From Dehalococcoidia bacterium (GTDB taxonomy: Bacteria > Chloroflexota > Dehalococcoidia > Lucifugimonadales > Lucifugimonadaceae), in contig JAAZYI010000036.1 of assembly GCA_014239735.1 (NCBI GenBank), positions 1-42,907 of the forward strand: a stretch of DNA of 42,907 bases, read 5' to 3'. The notes under the pieces are model-generated. The model worked only from the letters and a program-made list of their open reading frames with translations, was not told the origin of the DNA and made no database searches. The position numbers were made by a program, and so were the translations under genes. This document shows positions 1 through 8,882 of the stretch, one piece after another. Every line of letters begins with the position of its first letter. Positions within the stretch are counted from its first letter, which is position 1.

Positions 1-1469
<1,469 letters not shown>

Positions 1470-1904
1470 ATGTTTAGATATTTGATTCTTACTTTATTAC
1501 TTACAATAATGATTATTTCTTGTTCATCTACCAAATCAGATGCGAGGATAGCTTTAGAAAATTATTTAGTCAGTATGAAGAATGAGAAGTTCCAGGAAGC
1601 TTATGATAGTTTATCTAAGAATGTTCGTGAGAAATGTAAGTTTGAGGAATTTCAAGAAAGAGCATCTGACAACTATGATGCAATTAAATACTCTAGACTC
1701 GTATATTCAGGCGAAAATAAAGTAGAAAACAGAGTGAATGTAGACTTTATGATTAAGATTGATGATAGGGAAATAGATCTTTTTGATATGCAAATTATGG
1801 ATCCTTATAGAGATGAAGAAACAGCCAAATTTATACTAGAAGATGATAGGTGGGTAGTAGATAAACTTATATGGCCTGTTGATTGGTGCGAGAAGATAGA
1901 ATGA
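1470..1904 (+). CDS. Small lipoprotein, NTF2/DUF4878-like
   Basis: A 144-aa protein with a short hydrophobic signal segment and a lipobox ending at Cys18 (MIISC), so probably a secreted lipid-anchored protein. The mature part begins with a helix-rich stretch reading roughly ALENYLVSMKNEKFQEAYDS, typical of the NTF2-like/DUF4878 fold where a small domain sits on a lipoprotein anchor. The family call is by pattern only. Its stop codon overlaps the start of the next gene (ATGA), so the two are probably co-translated and may act together at the membrane. Function is unknown. Confidence 0.75.
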   Translation: MFRYLILTLLLTIMIISCSSTKSDARIALENYLVSMKNEKFQEAYDSLSKNVREKCKFEEFQERASDNYDAIKYSRLVYSGENKVENRVNVDFMIKIDDREIDLFDMQIMDPYRDEETAKFILEDDRWVVDKLIWPVDWCEKIE

Positions 1905-3547
1905 GTTTTTCAAGAAGATTATTAATTTATATTATATTGTTTATTACCCTGAATGTTTATGCATTTGGGTTTTTTGGTCTGACTCAATGGATATTAGATC
2001 TAATTGGAATAATAGGTGATTTCCGAACCCAAACTATAGCACCTTTTCTATCTGCAATAATCGTATGTTTTCCTATATGGCTATTTGTGTGGAGATATGT
2101 AAACAAGGGATTAGCAGATTCTCCTTCTGAAGAAGCTTCAACGATGAGGAATTTGTATTTAAACCTAGTCATTGGCTTATCAACTATATTTATATCTATA
2201 TCAATTTTTGAACTTGTTGAATCTATTATTGAGTTAGAATCTCCCTTGAGTGCAATGCCATGGCTGATTGTCTGGACCCCATTATTTTATATTCACTTAA
2301 GGCATGCTCAAAAAGATTGGGCAGGAGACTCAAGAAAGCGAGTTCATGAATTCTATCTAAATCTTACTTTCATCATCTCTCTAATAATAATATTTATTTC
2401 ATCCCAATCTCTAGTATTAGATATATTAGATTATCTCCTTTTATTAATATTTTCGAATGATGTATTAATTAATAGTCCTAATAATTTAAATATAGAAGCC
2501 GGCCAAATTTCTGCTCTTATAACTGCTACAGGTTTATGGTTTTATTCATGGAATTTAAGGATTAAAAGGTTAGATTTTAATTTCAGGACAATAGACTTAT
2601 CAGTAATTACAATATCTCAAGCCTTTATATTTTTACTATCTATATTTTTTATATTAGCCCAAGCAATAATGCTTATATTTGAAATAGGAAGTGAACAGAC
2701 TCAAAGTTTATATAAGACTTTAGAGTTTCTTCCGCAAATATTAAGCTTTTCTATCGTATCAATTTTTATTTGGCTTTATTATTCTTCAGCTTTTCTTAAT
2801 ACAGGCGTTAGAAAATTTTATAATATAAAATCTACTTTAATTAAGTGGACTTACAGATATTCAGTAAGAGCAATCGCTTTAATATTATTGATTTCTAGCT
2901 CCATTTCAGTTCTAATTTTTTTGATCGGGATACCTATTGAGCTTTCTGAAGAAGTATTAATTGCTTCCGAAAGAGAATGGGAATTTCATTACCTGTCCGC
3001 TTCTATATCTGCCTTATTAATTGGGTTCGTAACTCTTAGGTATATAAATAATAAAATCGAGTCTGATTCCGAAGTAAGTAGAAAAAATGATATAGAAAGA
3101 TCATACATATATATTGTTGGAGTTTTCTTCCTTTTCTTCCTTATAGGGTCATTAATAGCCATCTTGACCATGATAATTACAGCTTTAATAACATTGTCAT
3201 GGAGTTCATCTACTATTGAATTGATAAGATTCCCTTTTTCATTTGCATTAAACGCAATATTAATATTGTGGTTTTACAGGAAGGATATAATTTCTAGATT
3301 TAAAGCAGACCCAGAAAAAAAGATATCTGTTGAAATATTATCTTCGACATCTTTATTGGAACATAAAGCAGAATTTCATAGACTTTTTAATGTTAAGTCT
3401 TTTCAGGTTGCTAATAAAATTAGGAAATTAAAATTTAATAAAGAGAGCATTAATAAGATAGATTCTTATCTAAAAAAACATGAGGCAAAAAAATATTATA
3501 TTGTAGAAGAAGGGCAAGATATCATCTTATATTATGCAAAAGATTAG
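1901..3547 (+). CDS. DUF5671-like multi-pass membrane protein
   Basis: About 548 aa with many hydrophobic segments in repeated pairs. Several repeats begin with a motif like RRLLIYIILFITLNVYAFG followed by a G-containing helix and an acidic loop, the pattern of the DUF5671 family found often in Chloroflexota. The last ~80 residues are charged and soluble (KIRKLKFNKESINKIDSYLK), so a cytoplasmic tail is likely. The start at 1901 gives an ATGA overlap with the upstream lipoprotein. An ATG at 1883 would add six residues and a longer overlap and is less likely. Function is unknown. The coupling to a lipoprotein suggests a shared envelope role. Confidence 0.8.
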   Translation: MSFSRRLLIYIILFITLNVYAFGFFGLTQWILDLIGIIGDFRTQTIAPFLSAIIVCFPIWLFVWRYVNKGLADSPSEEASTMRNLYLNLVIGLSTIFISISIFELVESIIELESPLSAMPWLIVWTPLFYIHLRHAQKDWAGDSRKRVHEFYLNLTFIISLIIIFISSQSLVLDILDYLLLLIFSNDVLINSPNNLNIEAGQISALITATGLWFYSWNLRIKRLDFNFRTIDLSVITISQAFIFLLSIFFILAQAIMLIFEIGSEQTQSLYKTLEFLPQILSFSIVSIFIWLYYSSAFLNTGVRKFYNIKSTLIKWTYRYSVRAIALILLISSSISVLIFLIGIPIELSEEVLIASEREWEFHYLSASISALLIGFVTLRYINNKIESDSEVSRKNDIERSYIYIVGVFFLFFLIGSLIAILTMIITALITLSWSSSTIELIRFPFSFALNAILILWFYRKDIISRFKADPEKKISVEILSSTSLLEHKAEFHRLFNVKSFQVANKIRKLKFNKESINKIDSYLKKHEAKKYYIVEEGQDIILYYAKD

Positions 3548-4653
3548 CTTTCCTCTTTAATATAGTTCTGATATTTTTCCATAAACTCCATTGTTTTTAC
3601 TGCATCTTTGAGGTCGCATAATGGAAATTTAGGGTAAGATTTGTTATCGATAGCTTTAATGAATGAAAGGGTCTGCATATAATTTCCTTTTCGAAAGACC
3701 TTATCAACTTTATTCTCAGATATATTATAAATATTTAACTTGCTATCTGTAAGCTTTGTCCCGCCTTTTTCTGAGAATTCTAGATATCCATTTTCTGCAA
3801 TAATTTTTATCTTCCAATAAAAAGGATTCGTGTCCCATAACGTAGTAATTGTGCTATATTTTTTATCTTCATGCTCTACAACTGCTCCAGCTGACAACCC
3901 TCTATTATTATTTTCTGAATTTGAAAAACCTAAGGATTTTAATTTCACAACTTCACCCATTATATGTCTTAATGTATCAAATCCATGAATACTGTTTCTG
4001 AAGAAATAATTTTCATATTCTATTTTTTTAAGATCGTTATTATTTCTAACTGTTGAAATGTTCTCAGGCACTTCTAGTATCGCACCTCTTATTGGTCCAT
4101 AATCAGCAAGCATTGCTAATCCGTTTTGTATATCTGAATAGAATCTTCTATTCAATGCCACAACACCAAAAGTTTCATATTGCTCTGATGCAGCTAGCAG
4201 TTCTTTTGTTTGAGCACTAGTAAAGCCTGGAGGTTTTTCCATAAGAATAGGCTTTTTATTACTAAAAAGTTTTTTAGAAATATCAAATAAAGTATCTGAA
4301 GAAGATACTACAAAGTAAGCATCAATATCTCTTTTTAGAAATTCATCTATATTAGTGAAAGACTCTTTGAATCCATATTCATTCCTTAACTTTTCAAAAC
4401 TTCTACCTGTATTTGTAAGTATGCAATCAAATTCAACACCCTTTATATTCTTTAAAGAATCTAAGTGATGTTTTGCATAATTTCCTGCACCAACAAATCC
4501 TACTTTTATATTGTTTGATGTGCTATATGATAGATCTCTTTTCCAATTTGGAGTTGACTTGTCTCTCTGATATTGATGGTATTCTTCTTTAATTTTTTCA
4601 CTAATAAAATCTGGGAAAATTTTTAATATTAATCTTGCAAATAATTTAATCAT
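3544..4653 (-). CDS. Gfo/Idh/MocA family NAD(P)-dependent oxidoreductase
   Basis: 369 aa. After an unusual ~50-residue basic/hydrophobic N-terminal lead comes the Rossmann motif VGFVGAGNYAKHHL. The family's conserved EKPPG segment follows (PILMEKPPGFTSAQ), whose Lys normally acts in hydride transfer chemistry on sugars or inositols. The C-terminal half has the alpha/beta sheet domain typical of the family. Its start overlaps the stop of the second family member upstream (TAATG), so the two form an operon. A role in nucleotide-sugar or polyol modification is likely, but the substrate cannot be read from the sequence. The N-terminal lead could be a membrane or partner-docking segment. Confidence 0.87.
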   Translation of the reverse strand: MIKLFARLILKIFPDFISEKIKEEYHQYQRDKSTPNWKRDLSYSTSNNIKVGFVGAGNYAKHHLDSLKNIKGVEFDCILTNTGRSFEKLRNEYGFKESFTNIDEFLKRDIDAYFVVSSSDTLFDISKKLFSNKKPILMEKPPGFTSAQTKELLAASEQYETFGVVALNRRFYSDIQNGLAMLADYGPIRGAILEVPENISTVRNNNDLKKIEYENYFFRNSIHGFDTLRHIMGEVVKLKSLGFSNSENNNRGLSAGAVVEHEDKKYSTITTLWDTNPFYWKIKIIAENGYLEFSEKGGTKLTDSKLNIYNISENKVDKVFRKGNYMQTLSFIKAIDNKSYPKFPLCDLKDAVKTMEFMEKYQNYIKEES

Positions 4654-5636
4654 TAACCTACACTCAGTGAAATATTTTCTTGTTCTTTATTCAAAGGAAA
4701 TTTTAGAACCTCTTTATGTTTATCAGAAAAATGTGCTGCTATTACAGCTTCAAGTACAGATATTCCTGAATCTAAATCTGGAAGACCATTTTCATTCTTA
4801 TCTATTGAGTCTAAAAAATTAATAAAAGATTTATCCTTGCTATCTGGAAAACATATTTCTTCATTTTTGTCACTTGATATTATAGTTGCTTTTTCCTCAC
4901 TATAATCAACTATAATCTTTCCATTTTCAAAGTTTAGTTCAATAAGTTTTTCTTTGTCACTTGATTCTGTCTTATGGATATTAAAGTTAATATTATTTTT
5001 ATATTTTATTTTTAAATCACATATTGGATCTATTATTCTTGAGCCTCTTCTGCCAGGTGTTTGATTCCAGTAAAGGCTTGAGCTAATATCTTGTAAATCT
5101 TCATTTATTAGCCAATTTGCAAAATCTATCCAATGCGAACCATTCATAGATAATTCTACTGAATTAAAATAGTCAATACTTTTTAATAGTCCTAATTTTT
5201 TTTCAAGAGTTATATTTTTTATTCTTTTAAAAAGCGAGTTAAATCTTCTATAAAACCCAACATAAATATTTCCTTTCCAGTTTAATTCCTGAATTTTATT
5301 CTTTAATTTTTTAGCTTTGCTTAAATTATTAGAAACTGGCTTTTCTATAATAATTTCTCTCTCATAACCCATATCAATTAGTTCATTAGCAATTTCTACA
5401 TGACTATCAGCTAATGTACTTATATATATGAGATCCGGGTCGCAACTTATAGCATTAGATATAGATGTAGTAAAAAACGATTTTAATTCATTATTAAAAT
5501 GATTTATGCATCTATAATAAGAAGAAATAGAATTATCAACTAGATAGCTTATTTCAATATCAGGCCTAAATTCTCTTAAGAGCTTTATTTGGCTCAAAGA
5601 GTGCTTCCCTAATCCTACTATTACTATTTTTTTCAT
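4653..5636 (-). CDS. Gfo/Idh/MocA family oxidoreductase, first gene of pair
   Basis: 327 aa, beginning with a Rossmann nucleotide-binding motif (KKIVIVGLGKHSLSQI). It carries the family's EKPVS motif at the end of the N-terminal domain (IIIEKPVSNNLSKAKKL). The region after it contains HWIDFANWLI, resembling the substrate-pocket H-x-x-D pattern of the family. Sequence divergence from its neighbour suggests two different steps or a heteromeric arrangement. The gene is divergent from tRNA-Ile, with about 95 bases between them. Likely sugar or polyol dehydrogenase; exact reaction unknown. Confidence 0.85.
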   Translation of the reverse strand: MKKIVIVGLGKHSLSQIKLLREFRPDIEISYLVDNSISSYYRCINHFNNELKSFFTTSISNAISCDPDLIYISTLADSHVEIANELIDMGYEREIIIEKPVSNNLSKAKKLKNKIQELNWKGNIYVGFYRRFNSLFKRIKNITLEKKLGLLKSIDYFNSVELSMNGSHWIDFANWLINEDLQDISSSLYWNQTPGRRGSRIIDPICDLKIKYKNNINFNIHKTESSDKEKLIELNFENGKIIVDYSEEKATIISSDKNEEICFPDSKDKSFINFLDSIDKNENGLPDLDSGISVLEAVIAAHFSDKHKEVLKFPLNKEQENISLSVG

Positions 5637-5731
5637 TTTTTCATTTTGGTTGGATAATTACTTTATTTTAACAGTTAGAATTATTTAAATAAAAATGTAT
5701 AATTTAGCAGGTCCTTAAATGAAATTAATTT

Positions 5732-5808
5732 GGGCTGGTAGCTCAGTCGGTTAGAGCGCTACTCTGATAAAGTAGAGGTCGGAAGTTCGAGTCTTCCTCA
5801 GCCCACCA
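5732..5808 (+). tRNA. tRNA-Ile (GAT), CCA encoded
   Basis: The full cloverleaf can be drawn: acceptor GGGCTGG pairs with TCAGCCC, the D arm contains GCTCAG...GAGC, the anticodon stem CTACT/AGTAG encloses CTGATAA with anticodon GAT at 5766-5768, and the T arm contains GTTCGAGTC. The discriminator is A5805, followed by an encoded CCA. The anticodon-loop-to-3'-end half is duplicated at 12978-13027, so this tRNA served as an integration target. Confidence 0.97.
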
Positions 5809-5814
5809 TTCATT
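5765..5814 (+). repeat. attL-like direct repeat (tRNA-Ile 3' half)
   Basis: These 50 bases, from the anticodon loop through CCA and six bases beyond, recur at 12978-13027 with one mismatch (A5769 versus G12982). Reconstitution of a tRNA 3' end at both borders is the classic mark of tyrosine-recombinase integration. This copy belongs to the intact tRNA. Confidence 0.85.
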
Positions 5815-5868
5815 CTAGATTTAAATTGACCTACTTAGACAGTCTACGCCTTATTTTCTATGTGTAAA

Positions 5869-5889
5869 TGACCCACCTTTTGACCCACT
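5869..5889 (+). repeat. Paired 12-nt-spaced TGACCCAC repeats (locus 1)
   Basis: Two copies of TGACCCAC start at 5869 and 5881, exactly 12 nt apart. A third degenerate copy, TTGACCTAC, lies at 5826. The same arrangement occurs at 8305, 10304, 12878, 14569 and 15502. Inside the left border of a tRNA-targeted insertion it resembles arm-type integrase binding sites; that role is inferred. Confidence 0.7.
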
Positions 5890-5897
5890 CTCAGTTC

Positions 5898-6023
5898 AAA
5901 ACATGGCACATTTCGTGGCAACATGGCAAGTGCCACGCGACAACATTTACTATCTATATAAGGTCGCCTATAGGCGTTGGCGGGGTATAGTAAATGAATA
6001 TGTAGTAGTGCGAGTGCTGAGAT
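5898..6023. other. Border element with nested hairpin
   Basis: The two ends of this element, 5898-5921 (containing ACATGGCACATTTCGTGG) and 6007-6023 (AGTGCGAGTGCTGAGAT), recur at 14599-14622 and 14631-14647. There only 8 bases separate them, against 85 here. The extra ~77 bases hold a nested inverted repeat: a perfect 10-bp outer stem (5944-5953 with 5987-5996) around the palindrome CGCCTATAGGCG (5965-5976). No coding potential is seen. It could be an inserted miniature element or part of a recombination site. Confidence 0.6.
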
Positions 6024-6070
6024 TATTTTTTTGATATAGCTGATTTTAACTCTGGAGTCATTTATTTAAC

Positions 6071-6403
6071 CTACTTTGAAGGCATTCTCTTCTTATCAGG
6101 TGTAAATAATTCATAAAATTCAATCGATTGATCCTCTACTAGCTCTCTTAGCATTGGCCCAAGTTCATTCTTAATACGAGATGGTATCTCATTGCCTCCT
6201 CTATATGCAGATTCTAATACTTCTGCAGTCCACTCCATGTATATTGACCCATATTCCCCGGGAGTAGTTCCTGCATTTACATAAATTTTAGATTCATTCC
6301 TTTGCCCTGATTTTTCATACTCAATACCCATCTCATTAATAACACTTGCTGCCTCCCAAACTTTTCTTGCTTTGGCCTTGAATACTCTTCTAACTAAAAA
6401 CAT
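6071..6403 (-). CDS. Small dimeric alpha/beta-barrel-like protein
   Basis: 110 aa, no signal or membrane segment. The layout of an N-terminal strand (FLVRRVFKAK), a helix, a central strand (KIYVNAGTTPGEYGSIYMEW) and a C-terminal strand (IEFYELF) resembles small dimeric ferredoxin-like barrel proteins of the NIPSNAP/antibiotic-monooxygenase type, but no catalytic signature confirms it. A clear AAGGAG ribosome binding site lies about six bases before the ATG. It is the first gene inside the tRNA-bounded segment. Function unknown. Confidence 0.7.
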   Translation of the reverse strand: MFLVRRVFKAKARKVWEAASVINEMGIEYEKSGQRNESKIYVNAGTTPGEYGSIYMEWTAEVLESAYRGGNEIPSRIKNELGPMLRELVEDQSIEFYELFTPDKKRMPSK

Positions 6404-6462
6404 AAATGCTCCTTAAAAATTAAATAAATAAAAAACTCTAAATATTAATCTTAACGTATTTT

Positions 6463-7731
6463 TCAAGATTTTATTTGAGTATCATCTATTGGCTTATTGA
6501 TTAACTTTCTTCCAAAAATAAACCCAAAAATTGAAATAAAAATTCCAGATATTATTAAAGTAATTCTGATTCCTATAAATTCTGCTGAATACCCTATTAG
6601 AAGCGACCCAATAGCAGCAGAGGACCAAGTTAATTGATGGATACTCATAACTCTTCCTCTAAATTCATTGACAGCCAATAGCTGTGCCAGAGTGGTATTC
6701 ATAGTATTAAAAAAAGTCTTTAATCCGCCTAATAACATGGCAGCGAAAAATATTACTAATATATTTTTAAATAGAGTTAGTAATATAAAACTAAGACCTA
6801 TGCCAATACAGGAATAAATTATTACGTTTTTGTGATTAAACTGAGTTCCATAAAATATTAATATTACTGTTGAAATCAGCCCCCCCAAACCTGAACCTAA
6901 TAATATCTGGCCAAATGAATCGATTCCTCCTGACAACCAGTCTTCTGAGTACTTAGGAATCAAAGTATCAAAACTTGAAAAAAAGATGGTCACACTGACT
7001 CCCATTAAAATTAGATAAAAGAGAGATTTATTTTTATAAATATATCTAAACCCACCTGAAAGATCAGATCTAATTTTCCTTCTTATTTTTCTTGGTTTAT
7101 GAATGTTAGTATTCATTTTTAGCAATGATAAAAAAGTTAGAAAGTAGCAAGCACTAATTATAAAGAATACACCTTGGACGCCTGTTAGCTTAACTAGTGG
7201 TGCAAATATTACAGGGCCAATAATTGCAGATGCACCAAAGACTATAGAGTAAAGTGATATTGCCCCAGGAAGTAATCTTTTATCTACTAAAGCCGGCAAC
7301 ATAGATGCCCTAGACGGAAGATCTAATGCAAGCAATATTCCAGCACATAGAGAAATAATCAATAAGCTAGCCGGATTAATATAATCATATAAAAGTAAAA
7401 ATGCAGTAGTAAGACCTAGGACAGAGAAAAGTAACCTAGTAACACGAATATTAACTAATCTATTTTTTCTATCAGCTAGAATACCTCCAAAAACCGAAAG
7501 TATTAAAACAGGAGAGAGAGTAAAAAATCCTACCATCCCTACCATTTTTGTTGATCCGGTCATATCATGCATAAGCCAAATTCTAGCGTAGCTTAGGCAC
7601 CAAATGCCTATATTAGAAAAAGCGGCCGCCAACCAAAAATACCTATACTCTTTTGATGAAAATGACTCAAATCCAGTTTTATATCTTATGTAATAAGAAA
7701 TTTTAGAGAATGTATTTAATTTATTTTGCAT
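6463..7731 (-). CDS. MFS transporter (drug/siderophore exporter type)
   Basis: 422 aa with about 12 hydrophobic segments. The loop after the second helix carries the MFS signature GGILADRKNR (family pattern G-x-x-x-D-R-x-G-R), and the helix 6-7 loop is long and basic. Layout and motifs fit the DHA3/EntS-like exporters (MFS_3). Its start overlaps the 3' end of the upstream GNAT gene by 16 bases, so the two are translationally linked. Export of a small toxic compound or conjugate is likely, but the substrate is not deducible. Confidence 0.88.
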   Translation of the reverse strand: MQNKLNTFSKISYYIRYKTGFESFSSKEYRYFWLAAAFSNIGIWCLSYARIWLMHDMTGSTKMVGMVGFFTLSPVLILSVFGGILADRKNRLVNIRVTRLLFSVLGLTTAFLLLYDYINPASLLIISLCAGILLALDLPSRASMLPALVDKRLLPGAISLYSIVFGASAIIGPVIFAPLVKLTGVQGVFFIISACYFLTFLSLLKMNTNIHKPRKIRRKIRSDLSGGFRYIYKNKSLFYLILMGVSVTIFFSSFDTLIPKYSEDWLSGGIDSFGQILLGSGLGGLISTVILIFYGTQFNHKNVIIYSCIGIGLSFILLTLFKNILVIFFAAMLLGGLKTFFNTMNTTLAQLLAVNEFRGRVMSIHQLTWSSAAIGSLLIGYSAEFIGIRITLIISGIFISIFGFIFGRKLINKPIDDTQIKS

Positions 7732-8237
7732 ATAAAATATTTTACTAAAGATGAAAATGGCCCTGTCTTGTTACCTTCCCTATCTTCGCCAGTCCATACA
7801 TCTTGGTAAGAGTTAATATCTGCTTCAATAAAATTAAACCTACTATAAAGACCTTTTGCCTTCTTGTTAGATTCTTCTACCCCCAAGCCAATTTGGTTAA
7901 ATTTTTTCTCCTTAGCTAAATAAATACATTTTTTTATCAACTTTTCTCCAATTTTTCTATTCCTGTTTGGTGGAGATACAAATATATCTTCAATATGCGG
8001 ACATCGTTGCAATTTATTTTTTATAATAGGTTGCTCAGAGCCTTTCCACTTTATGAAAGCATGACCCACAGGAAGTTCGTTCAGTAAGGCTATAAGGTAA
8101 TTTGCATTACCTAGTTCTTGCTCAATAAGCCTTTCCTTATGTTTAGAAAAAGTTTTTTCATCAAAAGTAAGATTTTCCTGGACATCATTTAATAAAACCC
8201 AAGAGATATTTATTATTTTCAAGTTAATCGTGCTCAT
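7716..8237 (-). CDS. GNAT family N-acetyltransferase
   Basis: 173 aa. The GNAT core is visible: an N-terminal ligand region, then HIEDIFVSPPNRNRKIGEKL, which matches motif A (acceptor strand beta-4 followed by the R/Q-x-x-G-x-G/A acetyl-CoA loop, here NRNRKIG), then a C-terminal GLYSRFNF segment typical of motif B. It overlaps the MFS gene by 16 bases. An acetylating enzyme coupled to an exporter suggests a detoxification pair; this is inferred from context. Confidence 0.82.
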   Translation of the reverse strand: MSTINLKIINISWVLLNDVQENLTFDEKTFSKHKERLIEQELGNANYLIALLNELPVGHAFIKWKGSEQPIIKNKLQRCPHIEDIFVSPPNRNRKIGEKLIKKCIYLAKEKKFNQIGLGVEESNKKAKGLYSRFNFIEADINSYQDVWTGEDREGNKTGPFSSLVKYFICKIN

Positions 8238-8304
8238 AAAACCTATGAAATATATAGTATCAGTTGTAAAAATACGTGTAATTATTTACATAATGACTGA
8301 AATT

Positions 8305-8380
8305 TATACCCCATTCTCTACCCCAACAGAAATGTTAAAAGATATTAAATCATATTAAGGATTGTAGTGTGGGTACTGAG
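8305..8380 (+). repeat. Border element with paired 12-nt repeats (locus 2)
   Basis: Two units, TATACCCCATTC and TCTACCCCAACA, start exactly 12 nt apart (8305 and 8317). The element ends with AGTGTGGGTACTGAG at 8366-8380, a three-change version of the AGTGCGAGTGCTGAG tail found at 6007 and 14631. The tail abuts the stop codon of the cytochrome gene. This is a divergent member of the family, so its identification is less certain than that of loci 1 and 4. Confidence 0.5.
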
Positions 8381-8827
8381 TTATTCATGATTTGTTTCGT
8401 ATTCTTTTTTCAGGTTTTCTGGCCAAACACTCTTTATATATTCTAGTATAGATAAAATTTCTTCATCAGTTAAATTTTCATTTCCAACCATTTTACCCTC
8501 ATATTTAGAATCAATAGACTTTAAACCATATTTGATTATTTCAGAAAGCATTTCTGGAGGATGATGCCAAGTATGCCCGCTTCCGTTAAGTGGTGGAGCA
8601 AGTCGATGACCATCTTCATCAAGAGCATTTAACCAATTTTGCTGCCCTTGAAGATTTACGCCATGACAACTGAGGCAATTTTCAACATATAGCAATTCTC
8701 CATTAGTAATAATATTTGGATCATAGTTCTTAGAAGAACAAGCAGATAGCATTAAAATAACCAAGGCAACAAATATTGCACATACACTCTCTTTAATGAA
8801 TTTTGGAAGTTTAATTCTTATTGCCAT
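8381..8827 (-). CDS. Lipoprotein cytochrome c, class I
   Basis: 148 aa. Hydrophobic signal with a lipobox ending at Cys30 (MLSACSS), then a mono-heme site CLSCH at residues 51-55 and a likely axial Met at 113 (GKMVG). The C-terminal helix LTDEEILSILEYIKSVW is typical of small c-type cytochromes. It should be anchored outside the cytoplasmic membrane and carry electrons. It sits 55 bases downstream of a PQQ-dehydrogenase-like lipoprotein on the same strand, so it is a natural electron acceptor for that enzyme; the pairing is inferred. Confidence 0.9.
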   Translation of the reverse strand: MAIRIKLPKFIKESVCAIFVALVILMLSACSSKNYDPNIITNGELLYVENCLSCHGVNLQGQQNWLNALDEDGHRLAPPLNGSGHTWHHPPEMLSEIIKYGLKSIDSKYEGKMVGNENLTDEEILSILEYIKSVWPENLKKEYETNHE

Positions 8828-8882
8828 ATTCTTTTTGTATGATTGCTTTCATATTTTATTTTCTTATTGTGTTATTGCTTAA

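Noticed and set aside
5898-6023. Integron attC site
   Set aside because: Hairpin structure and position suggested it, but the R'/R'' core motifs (GTTRRRY and RYYYAAC) are not in the right places and no integron integrase is seen.
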